A DNA stretch of 64,000 nucleotides from Actinostola sp. cb2023. Taxonomy: Eukaryota > Cnidaria > Anthozoa > Actiniaria > Actinostolidae. Location of the stretch: contig JAUJYZ010000943.1 of assembly GCA_033675265.1 (NCBI GenBank), forward strand, positions 124,001-188,000, read 5' to 3'. Below the pieces are notes generated by a model. That model was not told where the DNA came from. It made no database searches and worked only from the letters and a program-made list of their open reading frames with translations. The stretch's first letter is position 1; the number at the start of each line of letters is the position of its first letter. Shown here one piece after another: positions 9,781-20,606 of the stretch. A program made the translations under genes and the position numbers.

Positions 9781-9928
9781 TTGATATAACTTAATGGCGG
9801 ACATCATGTTTACGGTACATGAAAATCGCAATTTACATGCATTTAACCAAGCCAATCAATCGAAAAGCATGGATTCTGGATAAGAGATGATATGTCTAAG
9901 TTTTCTGTCGGTAAGTTTTACTGATTAT

Positions 9929-10005
9929 ATGGCTCACTCGGATGATATCCGTGATTTAGTTTTCACCATTCCGATAGGAGGACAAACGTTTATGATACCG
10001 AAAAA
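9929..10005 (+). CDS. Possible short exon (weak)
   Basis: An ATG is followed by HSDDIRDLVFTIPIGGQTFM and IPKK, ending at a good donor (AAAAA|GTATGTG). The IPIGGQTFMIPK string faintly recalls a BTB/T1 start. There is no neighbouring exon I can pair with it, so it may be chance. Confidence 0.2.
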
Positions 10006-10009
10006 GTAT

Positions 10010-11600
10010 GTGATTAATTTTATGTCAGCTTGCATGCAATAACTTATTATTTGGATGAAAAGAACTATTTATGTCAATACCTATGGCGTGATTTATTTTT
10101 GATTTCGTGTAAAAGCGAAATTGTTATTTACAATATTCTGATGCTGATTGTCGTAATGTAATGCACGATTTATACACCTCTCTTCAAATTGATCAATTTT
10201 TGCGTTCTTATTTCTATGTACTTTCAAAACTAAGCATTGCTAATAAATATTTAGGTGCTAATTAATGATTCTAGGGGAAAAAAATCGAAATAACCTCCCA
10301 ACATTTACAATAAAAATTGTTTTGAACCATTCATCTGGGCTCACTATCGCTTGGGTGTCAACACTGTGCACATAGCCAACACGAAATCCTTACTTCAGGT
10401 CCAGCTAGTCCACACATTTTAAAAGGTTCATTAAGCCACGTCATTGTACTTTTTTGTATTTTGGTTGTCTGCATTTTCTTCAAGTTCATTAATTTCATGA
10501 ATTTGAAAGTCGATTATCAAAATCCACCATTTTTAACTCCTGGATTGAAAATCCTCGAGTTATTGGTGTGGGTCTGAATATGCTAATGTGTCACTCACTA
10601 GAGTAACATTGTAAACTTCTGAGCCTTAGAATTCTTGACCAGCTTAAGTAAGTGCCGGGGAGATTGAGGCGAGTGGAATGGGAGAGGGTTGGGGATAGCT
10701 TAGGGGGAGGCCAAGGGGAGAAAGGATTGGAACGCTTAGTACCTATAAATTGTGTATGTCTTTGTACCATTTTTATACAAAAAGTTATCTTTCCCCCAAT
10801 CGATGTGGGACATTGTCAAATCAAAACACTACGCATGTCGATTTATTGAACGAAATGAGGGCTCCCGGGATTAACGATCGATTGCTGCTCTGTTTACAAA
10901 GGGAAACAATCCATGAGTTAGCCATTGGGCGCCTTTGATTAAAACTCTTTGATGCTCAACTTTTTGGTTACTATGGAAACGGTAATTTTCACATGTAGCA
11001 GTATTTTAAATTACGCTGAAATATCACTGCTCTCGACCAATCAAATTATAGAAATTTATCAGATACCGTAGTTATATATATTTATAACAATATAATTAAT
11101 ATACATGTCTTATATATTGACCATACAAAATACTTTGTATACTTATTTCTATTAGTTAATGTTATAAAATTGGTATCCATCCATGCACAATAATAATCAT
11201 TTAATTTATTATGTACTCAACTAACAATACAACTACATGTACATGTATATACTGTATTTACAATTATGTAGTAATAGAGACAGTATAGAATGTTTACAAG
11301 GATCCATCTTGACAACCATCATCATGTGTGGCACTCATAACATGTTGTCTGTGGAACACAGTTGGACGTCAATCAGCCAAAATTAGCCAAGCCTGCTGTT
11401 TAGATTGATGATTGTCTGAAAACAGTATTTTTTGGGGTGGCCCTTCAAATGATAATGGTTGTAATTTCACAAAAATGGCACCATAATGATTTCTTGATTT
11501 TTTTCTGTACTGCACAATTATAGTAAATAGTTACATGATATAATTTGTGTTATTAAAGTGAAATATTTGTTTTCCAAATCATCTTTATAAAATGCATTGT
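10010..11600. other. AT-rich interior of the 9.6-kb element, no gene seen
   Basis: No ORF with recognisable content. It contains a G-rich patch at 10655-10730 and AT-rich low-complexity sequence around 11080-11300. Confidence 0.5.
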
Positions 11601-11614
11601 TTCTTGTCACATGG

Positions 11615-13018
11615 TCAGTCTAGATCAACTCTTTCCAGAGTTTCAAGTACAGTGGAAGGTAGCTGTCCATCACGTGAAGTATTTGGTTCTTGTTCAATGA
11701 CTGACTCTTGTAGTTCTGATATCGATAAATTCTCAATTGCCAAATCAAATAAGTCACTATCCTCAACAACAGCCTCCCAGTCTTCAAGGAACATATCGTC
11801 CATTTCAAAGTCATTCATTATTTCACTGCAATCTTGTATATCAGTGTCTTGAAACTCTTCGTTCAGTATAGAAAGTATTTCGCGAGCATGTGCCATGTCT
11901 CAAATCTCAACAAAACTGGATATATCACTTAAACAAAATAAATGTTCTAAGTTATCCAGGACTTGACATATTTGGACTTCAGAGAACCCCAAAAGAAATG
12001 GAATACCAGTTAGAGTTTTTAAGTCAGTATTGGCAGATGTGCTTATCAGTCTCCTTAACAAACTCTTGTGATATGTGATTAGCTTGTTATTCACAAGTTC
12101 TCTCTGTTGGGGAGTTATTTCTCTTGACCTTAGTTGAATTCTCTCATCTTCTGGTAATTTTGATGCTGGATAGGACAGTGTTTTAATTTACAGTCTGATG
12201 ATCCACATTGGCATTTTAAGGCACAATTGTCACAAGTGAAGCTCTTTGGAAAAAGTATAATTGTCCTCAAAATATTTCAGTATGGTTTTCCTTCGACACT
12301 GATCAGTCTTGATGTAGGACTTGATGTCACCTTCAACATGGTTCGTCATTATTCCATAATATATTGTACAAAACAAATGTTATAGACTGGGAGTCCTCTC
12401 TCCCAGCCCGTCCTGTTTCCTGGTTATAGTTCACTACATTCTTAGAAGGTCCAAAATGGATTATCCTTGTGACTGCCTTACAATTGACACCCATGCCAAA
12501 AGCTATAGTAGCAATTAACACTCGAAGGGTGCCTTGTTCTTTAGAGAATGACTGAAATATGTGTTCCAAATTATTAGACAATGGAGTACATGAATGCAGC
12601 ATTTCAATCAAAACATTTTTTGGATCTGCATCGCCTACATGTATGTACATGTACATATCATTTGCCAGCATACCATTGAAAGTTGCGTATAGCAGTGCAC
12701 ACTGTTTTATTGTCTGGCAGTAGACAATTGTTCTCTCACAGTCTTTCTTAGATCTCAACAAGCCATCCAAAATAGTGCTCCATATCTGCATCCCTAGGCA
12801 TGTACTCAACTACATAGGACACATTTTCCTTGTGTGGACTTTCAAAGATTGAATAGGGGTTGTCCATCATCAGAACATCAAATATCGCATTTCTTGTTGC
12901 TTTTGTAGCTGTAGCCGTAAGAGCCATCATGTTCACTGAAGGTGCTAGAGTCCTAAACTCATGAAGACGGGAGTAACAGTCCCTAAATGCTACCAGGTTG
13001 TTGGTTGTTGACATCCCC
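11615..13018 (-). pseudogene. RecQ-like helicase, C-terminal half (helicase motifs III-VI and tail), several breaks
   Basis: It begins at a 3' splice site (TTGTTTAG|GGGGATG at 13018), whose phase fits the donor at 13437. Helicase pieces read in order: YSRLHEFRTLAPSV, MALTATATKATRNAIFDVL (motif III), TIVYCQTIKQCALLY (IV), RVLIATIAFGMGVNC (V) and NQETGRAGRE (VI). A cysteine-rich segment (CALKCQCGSSDC) and an acidic C-terminus (EIMNDFEMDDMFLEDWE) follow. Breaks: TAA at 12748-12750 with continuation in the next frame, a frame change near 12345, TGA at 12230-12232 beside the cysteine cluster, and an in-frame TGA at 11900-11902 where a tryptophan is expected. The copy is a pseudogene; it originally encoded a superfamily 2 3'-5' DNA helicase. 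Confidence 0.85.
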
Positions 13019-13436
13019 CTAAACAAAATAATTAATTCAAAAATGAGAATTATTTTCATAATTTTATAGCTCCAATTATTACAATGATTATTCACTGAAT
13101 GGGAAAGTAGAATTGAAAACAACAAATGAATGATAACTGCATATGTAGCCAAAGCAAAATTTCAAGATTCAAGTATAAGGCTTACATATATTTTCAAGAC
13201 TTTTCTCAGAAATGATCAAGCTAGTAATTGTGTCTTAATTAAGTGTCCCCGATTAGTGTACCACTTGTGGTACGCTAGAAGTCTTGACATATTAATAAAG
13301 TTTATGTATGTAAGCTTATGTATGTATGCAAGCAAGGTCATCAAACCGGAGCGAAGGCTAATATTTCAGCCTGAAATTGTTACGAATTTTGTTACCTTGC
13401 CTAGAAATTTTAAATTGTATTATTTGTGACGCTTAC

Positions 13437-13526
13437 CACTGTTTGATTACATGTGCTTCATCAATTGCCACGGCACAGAGTTTCGATGAGTACGTTGGAT
13501 TGCTTAGCATAGTTCTCCAGCGTTCG
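13437..13526 (-). pseudogene. RecQ-like helicase, DEAH-box segment
   Basis: It reads NERWRTMLSNPTYSSKLCAV then AIDEAHVIKQW and ends at a donor (CAGTG|GTAAGC). IDEAH is helicase motif II, which coordinates magnesium for ATP hydrolysis. Its 5' side abuts the TTAA (13527-13530) at the edge of the inserted element 13531-15295. Removing that element with one TTAA joins it in frame with the segment at 15300-15391. Confidence 0.85.
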
Positions 13527-13530
13527 TTAA

Positions 13531-15295
13531 AGTGCTACTTAGACGAAAATCGATCGAAGTTTAATTTAGCTGAACCTTCACTGAAATAATCTCAAAGAGC
13601 CATACAATTACTGGTTAATGTGTTTTCTCAAAATTCCTATGGGAAGTATTACATTTTTATGAATCTTTAGAAGTGTCAGTGAGGTCATCTACTCAACCCT
13701 AACAATCAACACAGCTTCGCTCCATACATTTCTTTGTGTTTAGTTTCTTGAATTATTTTATTTCTATGAAGCTAAAAGTTTGGATGAAGGAGTTTTCTTA
13801 CATTATTTGTGCTTGGCACCAGTTGTCTTCAATGCAGAGCTGTTATCTGAACAAAACATTGAGATATTTTGACTCACAAAATACAAAGAAATGTATAGAG
13901 CTGAATGTTGGGTTGAGTAGATGACGTCACTGACTCCTCTAAAGATAGGAATATCGAACCAGTTATTATTAGACCCTTGAATAATTATTAAATGAAGTTT
14001 CAGCTTAAGTGTCATTGTCTGAGAAAACCGGGCAGAGTTGAAAGATGGGGGTCGGCCGATTCCTTTCAAATTGCTATCATTTATTACCTATAGGAATAGA
14101 TTAAGAATGGTTGTATTTAAAGTTTGGTTCAGGCTTTTGCTCGAAAGTTGACCACCCCCCCTTGTTTTGCATCAAAATCGCTCTGAAAGACGCTAAAATT
14201 TCGGGTTACTTTGGTGCTCTGTAAAACTCATATTACATGATTTTCTATGATACATTTAGTTTGGTTGTAATATTTAGCCTATGTAGAGCTGGGTTACATG
14301 CAATAATGGCAAATTTTCGAAAAACATCTTATTTTCACTTCGAGTTAAAAGTCAGTTGTCGACGGCCTTCGGCGGTCGACTAAATTTAAGCCATTTGATG
14401 GAGGTCCGTTCTTAAAAGTGCGGCAGTTTATTTTCTTAATTTAGCCATTTTTAACAAGTTTATTCTTTCCTTTCTTGATTTCCAAAAACTCTTACTCGGA
14501 TATTTTCAACGACTTCGCGTGAGGTCGGCTCTTTTCCCGTCAAATTTTGTTTGTTTATCATCAATAAGTCGGACTTGGTTCTTCGTATACTGTCTTTTTA
14601 ACCGCAAGCCACTCTTTAGTGCTATAAAAGACCTTAAAATCTTACAAGAACATGATAAAAGGTAAATAGCTTCGTTTCCACACATACTAATTAAGTCAAT
14701 AAACACTCAGTCAGTCAATTTCAGCAGATTGTGTGACAGAAGTGTTTGATCGCGATTTTGCCGGGAAAACAAGTGTTTCAAGCTCTCGCTATGTACAACA
14801 TATTACAATCCAATCAAAAGAAATATATGTATTAATGCCTAGATGGATTTATTCAGTAAATATACCGTTATTAAACATTTGAGAGTTCGTCCGCAAATCA
14901 TCATTTAGAATCTGTATGTCAACAGCGACACGTACTGAATGAATACTAATTACTGCAGATTTCTTGGGATTTGTGTTACTATCTTATGCGTTTAAAAGTT
15001 GCCAAAATGTTCTTGTAATCGAAGCAAAACCTGTTGTTATTTTGCAGAAATCAGTAAGCTGAAGTACCAAAGCATTTGAATTGTTGAGCCTATGATGTCA
15101 CTTCCTCTAGTTTATCGATTAGAAAACCGGCTCGCGATCGTGTAATGGCGGACGCTATATCACGAACTTTAGGGGCTAAAATTTATATCTTCCCGGTCTC
15201 GGATGAGAATACGGTTTGGCCAGGTGATGTAGTAGCACTTCTACTTTTGTAAGTGCGATTTATAGAACTTTTTCAAATTACATCGTAGTGGCACT
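13531..15295. mobile_element. 1.77-kb TTAA element inserted in a RecQ exon
   Basis: It is flanked by TTAA at 13527-13530 and 15296-15299. Ends: AGTGCTACTTAGACG at the left, and GTAGTGGCACT at the right. The left ~480 bp are closely similar to the element at 51746-52309; the right part differs, so this copy is longer or composite. No coding capacity was seen. A GGCCTTCGGCGGTCGAC hairpin lies near 14362. Confidence 0.75.
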
Positions 15296-15299
15296 TTAA

Positions 15300-15391
15300 G
15301 AATCCATACCTCTGGAGTTCCATAAACAACTTGGAAAGCCCCTCTTTCCACTTCTCCATAGTCCTCACTGCACTCTATCACTAATGCTGAT
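15300..15391 (-). pseudogene. RecQ-like helicase, segment between motifs Ia and II
   Basis: It reads ...SEDYGEVERGAFQVVYGTPE followed by VWIL, matching the 'VYG.PE.WL' region of this helicase family upstream of the DEAH box. Its 5' side ends at TAA (15392-15394), the boundary of insertion 15395-16602. Its 3' side ends at TTAA (15296-15299). Joining back to 16606 gives GVKALISISDRVQ, after which a stop and a small frame change (near 15370) precede SEDYGE, so an extra lesion exists here. GAG|GTATGG at 15310 also looks like a splice donor. Confidence 0.75.
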
Positions 15392-15397
15392 TAAGAA

Positions 15398-15560
15398 ATG
15401 AAGTACGTCTTCCGTGTTTTCATGCTCTCATGAAAACCGAGGTACGTTTGGGAGAATTCGAGAGCAGATCAGTCCAAACACGAGACGTAGTCGAGTGTTT
15501 GGACCTGCTCGAGAATTCTCCCAAACGTACCGAGGTTTAAACACGGAAGACGTACTTCAT
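15398..15560. repeat. ~160-bp palindrome
   Basis: GAAGTACGTCTTCCGTGTTT on the left pairs with AAACACGGAAGACGTACTTC on the right. Inner arms: GTACGTTTGGGAGAATTC with its inverse. The tip lies near CACGAGACGTAGTCGAGTG. Confidence 0.85.
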
Positions 15561-15983
15561 TTCTTTTATAAAATAATTATTTTTTCGAAATAAAGTACAA
15601 AAACAAAAGATAAACAGACGAAAAAACATAAATCCTTTATTGTCAAAATCGTAATTCTCAATACATTGCACCAACCAATCAGAAAGCTCGATATATGTGA
15701 CTTTGATATGATTTTTTTTGGCGAGTGTTTGAACCGGCAAACTGTGGGCAAGAAAATGTCTCATTTTAATTATGATTTAACCTCGAATCAAGTTGAAAAC
15801 CCAGCGAAAAGTTAACAGTTATACATATTGTGTTAAAAAGAGCAGTTTGAATACAAAAGTGGAGGAAATAGTTCTTTTTGAAAGCAAAAACGTTGACTAT
15901 TTGTGATCGTGGTTCTCGGTGAAAGTGCTGAACGAAACATGGACAGAACCGATGGAGCAAGGTTCATGCTTGAAAAAAACTCG

Positions 15984-16277
15984 CTAAACCGACTGTTTGG
16001 GATATTGTTCATTGCTGAGAAGTAGTCTGCTTCCTTCAGTTGTTTTGGCTGCTTGGATTGAGTGCCTGGGCGAGCACATTACTGCACTCAGTGTTGGAGC
16101 TGGTTGGAAGATGGCCAGGAGTTGTACTTGCAAGTGACTGCTCGTTTCGGTGACCCAAAATACAAATGTAGCTATAATTTGGCAGTTAGACAGCCCTGCG
16201 TTTGACAACAGAGTGATGGCAGTTGGCCTAACACAATGATTTGTATAGTTCTCGGAGAGATTCTCGTTGACACTCAC
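15984..16277 (-). pseudogene. Tyrosine recombinase (Crypton/DUF3504-like), C-terminal remnant
   Basis: The ORF reads ENYTNHCVRPTAITLLSNAG followed by LSNCQIIA. A frameshift then hides GHRNEQSLAS, which appears in the next frame. NHCVRPT with ITLLSNAGLS.CQI and GHRNE.SL is the C-terminal H-x-x-R ... GH ... part of the YR catalytic domain, closest to Crypton-type recombinases. The final nucleophilic tyrosine expected shortly after GHRNEQSL is not readable in frame. The frame break near 16150 and the missing tyrosine make it non-functional. Confidence 0.65.
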
Positions 16278-16605
16278 TTATTTCATCATATTTCCAAGCT
16301 TGTTTACGCGAGGTATTCACACCGGTTTTCATATCATTGAGCTGATTTTCATCAAAACCAGACGTTTTTTCTTAGGTGGATCACTAGCATTCTGTTATTC
16401 AAGTAAGTTAATTTCAAAGTTTTGAACATTATCATCAGTCATTTAAGTAAATTTTGCTAATGAAAATGTCGTACACTGAAAACAAAGTTAGTTTTAGGTC
16501 AAAAAGTCGATGAATTTCGTTACGTCATTTCCATGTTTTCACAGGCAAATGAAACACGGCTGATTTGCCAATCAGCGCGCGCATACTATTCAAATTATTT
16601 TATAA

Positions 16606-16878
16606 GGCTTTTACACCAACACTTCGAAGATACGAGACCTGATCAGCAACAACTATGTGTCCATGTTGGTTCTCCAAGAAATCAAAAATAAAAGGTAAAG
16701 CTTGAAATACAAGCGATTTTCCAAAGCCTGTTGGAAGATTTACAAATACATCTCTCTCATCTTCGATAAAAGTCTGTATGGCTGTCTTCTGGTGTAGATT
16801 TAACTCCTTAATCTTGAATTTGCTAGCTATTGAAACGAACGTTTCTTCGTAAGCCGCCATTTTGTTGTCATGCTTCAA
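16606..16878 (-). pseudogene. RecQ-like helicase, N-terminal segment with Walker A
   Basis: The likely start is the ATG at 16878 or the one six codons later (MAAYEETFVSIASKFKIKEL). The Q-motif-like NLHQKTAIQTFI is followed by DVFVNLPTGFGKSLVFQALP (motif I, Walker A). After HGHIVV the usual 'SPL..LM.DQV' block of motif Ia is shortened to ADQVSYLRSVGVKAL: roughly eight residues appear to be deleted. The start lies about 60 bases inside the right 38-bp TIR. The protein is truncated by the insertion beginning at 16602. Confidence 0.82.
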
Positions 16879-16937
16879 AGCTAACAGCGCGAAATAGTTT
16901 TCGATTTTGCAACTAGAGCCGTGATTGGCTTAGCCTC

Positions 16938-16975
16938 GGGAATGGAATGTTCGACTCAAGTAAGCAGCCGTTTGT
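16938..16975 (-). repeat. Right 38-bp terminal inverted repeat
   Basis: Exact inverse of 7410-7447, reading ACAAACGGCTGCTTACTTGA from its outer end on the minus strand. Confidence 0.85.
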
Positions 16976-17360
16976 GTTGCGAGAGCGTTGCGTGACGGAA
17001 CTAAGAACGGATGCGGGGAGACTATAAAGGGAGACCAGCACGTAATATTTGTCCAAATTTTAAATCCTCTCCAACAGTGCCATTAATTATAATCTTTATG
17101 TTCTAAATAAACAAACTGAAATATTTTCTCAATATTCTAATGAGAAGTTCTATCAATTTGCGATTAACTTTACATTCGCCATTAAACAGTTGTCGCCGGG
17201 TAGTGATGTCACTTACTCAACCCAAACAAACTAATGTGGCTAATATACTATGCGAATGTGAAGTCAGCACGTGGGAATATCTGAAGAACTTAAGAATTTG
17301 ACGAAATGCTTGGCAAATATTTCATATCTTCCACTAATTTATAACATTCAGTCGATTTTT
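16976..17360. other. Non-coding flank
   Basis: No gene is visible. CTATAAAGGG at 17022 resembles a plus-strand TATA motif, but no ORF follows. Confidence 0.35.
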
Positions 17361-19334
17361 GTAGCTACAGCCTTCTGGGAAGGCGTAGCTACTATGCCAT
17401 CGAGTGTGAAAGTATGTCCGTATGTCCGTAAGTAATCAGTTCGGGTTGACTCGGATTCGTTCGGAAAATCCGATTGAAGTGAGTCGAACGAGAACGAGTG
17501 AAGACTAGAAAACCTTTTCCCGATGATACCAGATGTATTTTTGTTCTATTCTCGTCTTGACTGGCGTTTTGTTCGACTACATTTTGACAATATTGTCAAC
17601 TCTCGTCAATAATCGACTTCTTATCGATTGCAACGTACACACTACGTTTATACCTCCAAGTGCTCGATGTGTGATGTTTACGAGTGAGGTTAAAAGCCGA
17701 CTATTGACAATGAATTTGTGCTTTTCTGCATCAGTAATCAAGCACAGCTTTCAAGCAATGTGTCCAGTGTTTTCCCGTAATTAATTGTTCAGGTATTTTG
17801 ACAATCTTTATACAATTTACACCAGGCAAACGATCGCCGAACCAAGATGTTTGTTCAGTCGTTGATGGCCACGATGGTCTTCTAGAATATCACGTACTTG
17901 TTTAGCACAGTATTAAAACATACATTGCTATTACAATTAGTTACAGTTCTATTATATCTGTTCTCTCAAATAAATGATTGTTACGATTACCAAATGTTGT
18001 TGTTGATTAAATTATAAATAGCAGTCAGTATTTTCGTAGTTATTCTCTTCCGTTCATAATCGATCGTTTACTGAATTTCAATACTTGTGTAAAACTTGTG
18101 AACAAGCGTTTGTATTTATTTTTACTCGGGCCCTTCCGAAGGAAGCCCGAGTTAGAAAATGCGTTTTTCGGTAGTAGTAGTAGTCGTAGTTTTTTTATTC
18201 GGCTAAAGAATGACGAAAGTATGCGACGTATTTAATCGTATCCGGAGTTTCAAGTTTAACAAAAACAAACGTGAGGGCGTTATCAGAACCATCTGACCTA
18301 TGCAACCTCAAGACGTATCATTTTCAATAACTCACGATGAATGTTTATTTTATTCCACGTTTGAAAAATTCACAAGGAAAAGGAATCGTAAAAATCGTAC
18401 TTCAAAACTACATCAAAGCAAAGGCGAGAAAGGTCAATGTTCGAAAATCCGTGTTCTTTTCAGTACGATGACAGTTGTATGATCCTTGTCTGAGTCATAC
18501 ATTTATTACGCGATCTAATTTTAGAACCGCCACGTTAAGCGCTATTTAAAACAGAATTTCCACGCTCAAAACAGGTCAGTGAACGGCAAAAATACAATCG
18601 AAATCAAAACGTCCTTAGATTTTAGGGATCTATTACAGAAGAAGACGCTCAGTGACAAGGGAGAATATTTGTGTCGGTGACTCATTGAGGTCACTTGAGG
18701 TCACATCTTAAATCTAACAGAAGCAGCTTTTGATTTTTAGTCCTTGTTTTATTCGACGTTCGAACCGTAACTCGAACCCGAACTCGAACTCGATTCCAAA
18801 CTCGACGTTTCGGGATCTGAAGCTAGAGAGGGGGCCTTTACACGAACTCATCAAAATCAAATCAATTGAACTCAAAGTCAAAAGGTAATCAAATGAACTC
18901 AAAGTCAAAGGCAAATCAAATGAACTCGACACATACATGTATATACAGTCTCCCTCGTCACGCAACTGTCAGTCATTGTCAGGTCTCTCCTCACGCAACT
19001 GACATTGTCCTTGTCATAAGCCCGAGTGTACGCTCATTGAGCGTCTTGTTGTTATTATGGTACATTTTATATATATTTATAGCTTTACTGTTCTTTTGGA
19101 CAGACGAAGAGCCACTGGTGGAAATGCTATCATTAAACCATTATTATAATATTTATTTTCATTTTTGCTACACCAACATCACAACATTTTCTTTTCACAT
19201 TACAATTTATTTTCTCCATAATTTCTTTCCTTCATTTCTCTACTGTATCTATTTTTCTCTTTTCTTAACTCATTGTCTATTCAGTTTATTACTGGCTTCA
19301 CAGCAGTAGCTACATGCAGTCCTAGACTGCCTAT
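17361..19334 (+). mobile_element. Hairpin-ended element, copy A (Helitron/Helentron-like candidate)
   Basis: The 5' hairpin at 17361-17392 pairs GTAGCTACAGCCTTC with GAAGGCGTAGCTAC. At the 3' end GTAGCTAC recurs (19306-19313), followed by a perfect 6-bp-stem, 3-nt-loop hairpin GCAGTC-CTA-GACTGC (19316-19330) and CTAT. Copy B (18125-19048) lies inside it. No ORF of note. Confidence 0.5.
18125..19048 (+). mobile_element. Hairpin-ended element, copy B, nested in copy A
   Basis: The 5' hairpin CTCGGGCCCTTCC / GGAAGCCCGAG is at 18125-18151. The 3' end carries AAGCCCGAG (19018-19026) followed by the hairpin ACGCTC-ATT-GAGCGT (19030-19044) and CTTG. The geometry is the same as copy A with different arm sequence. 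A short tandem repeat (unit near AATGAACTCAAAGTCAAA) lies at 18850-18930. Confidence 0.5.
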
Positions 19335-20383
19335 TTTTGTTGAATGACATCACGTATACATGTAGCTGCACAAATACTTGTCCTGGCTATTGTTTTATGT
19401 AAAAGCAATACATAAAACGACAATAGATCAGAACAATAGCCAGGAATTTACAGCCGGTGTAGTTTTGGGATCACTTGCCCTGCTGTCCATAAGGAAATTA
19501 CCTTCGTGTTGAGGATTTGCTGCGAGCCTTGAAATTCCCTGGATATTTATGGTAAATACTATGCTCACCGGATAATCGAGTGAAAGTCTTGTCAAGGTTG
19601 ACAGGTGCCATTTTTTTGATTTAAATGTCAAGATGGTGGGACTTGCGCCAGTTTTCAAACACATAAAGCCATTGCTTTGTGGAACAGTTTCAGTCTTCTT
19701 GTTAAGAATATGTTTTTTTAGCAAAAAATTTCAACATTGGATTTTTAAAGATTTCTTTAAAAGATATTACAAATTTTAACGAATCAAGCAGAGAAAATGA
19801 TGATAACAAAAATCGTGACTATCTTTTGCTACAGGAAACGATATGTCAACAGTAATTGGTTGGATTGTGACGTCACTCGAAGCGCATCAGTATGTGACAC
19901 TCATAGTAATAAACAATGTGGCGAACGATCGACAACAACTACACAGAATAATTTTAACAACGATACACTTTTGAACTTTTTACATGTAAAAGCAAATACA
20001 CATCTTCAAGAAAACGTAAATCTTTATATTCTCATCCAAGAACAAGATCGTCGACTTCGTCTTCGAAGAAACCTTTCCCAAACAGAGCAGAAAACCACAC
20101 ACATACAAACACATAAAACATGCCCCGGCACCCGCAAGGTACTCGAACACACCAGAGCACAATAAATTTACCGTGATTCTTTGTCATTTCCATATGACCT
20201 GTCGACCTTTGCTGAATACTGACCAGATATCTTGACAAGACCATCTATAATCGTGTTCTTTTTGTCCTGACACTCTAATATTGGCTCACAAAGGCGCATT
20301 ATGTCTTAAACACTCACCATTAGTCGAGTAAATCTTTCTTAGAGTCTAACTAAGGCACGCAAACGACTGATATTTTCACCTAA
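19335..20383. other. No gene seen
   Basis: Several ORFs of 60-120 codons exist, but none shows a domain or codon pattern I can support. Confidence 0.4.
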
Positions 20384-20603
20384 GGGTGCGTTCGATTGAC
20401 CCTATTCCAGAATAGGAATACACGGAATAAACACTTGATGCTTTTATTTCAGCACATTTAAAATTCCAAACTGTTCCTTGTAACTTTATTATGATACAAC
20501 AAGGAATCGTTTTATTTTACAGTGGACAGTAGCTGTGTGACAGCGATTTAGGGATGCTATTCTGTGTATTCCTATTCTGGAATAAGGTCAATCGAACGCA
20601 CCC
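20384..20603. mobile_element. 220-bp Harbinger-type MITE with TAA duplication
   Basis: TIRs are GGGTGCGTTCGATTGACC and its inverse GGTCAATCGAACGCACCC. They are flanked by TAA at 20381-20383 and 20604-20606. A second inverted layer (CTATTCCAGAATAGG and CCTATTCTGGAATA) follows. Three-base TAA duplication and a GGG start fit PIF/Harbinger. Confidence 0.75.
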
Positions 20604-20606
20604 TAA

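Larger units (their letters stand above)
15395..16602. mobile_element. Palindrome-ended element with YR remnant, inserted in a RecQ exon
   Basis: It lies between two TAA copies (15392-15394, 16603-16605) in the helicase exon. The left end carries a ~160-bp palindrome (15398-15560). The right end has CCAATCAGCGCGCGC near 16570 and the AT-rich end ATTCAAATTATTTTATAA, which is inverted to TTATAAAATAATT at 15566 beside the palindrome. The interior encodes, on the minus strand, the C-terminus of a tyrosine recombinase. Its organisation parallels 2937-3698. Confidence 0.6.
7410..16975. mobile_element. 9.6-kb DNA transposon with 38-bp TIRs and RecQ-like helicase (Academ-H-like candidate)
   Basis: The two ends are identical inverted copies of a 38-base sequence starting ACAAACGGCTGCTTACTTGA (7410-7447 and 16938-16975). 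A zinc-finger ORF starts just inside the left end on the + strand, and a RecQ-type helicase starts just inside the right end on the minus strand, so both point inward. Between them lie later insertions (8496-9490, 13531-15295, 15395-16602). No clear target duplication is visible at the outer edges. Academ-H elements are the known DNA transposons with a helicase; assignment here is inference, since no nuclease or transposase domain was found inside. Confidence 0.6.

Noticed and set aside
18866..19309. 147-codon ORF
   Set aside because: It starts in a short tandem repeat and then runs through T-rich sequence giving F/L/Y/S only. It spans the end of element B.
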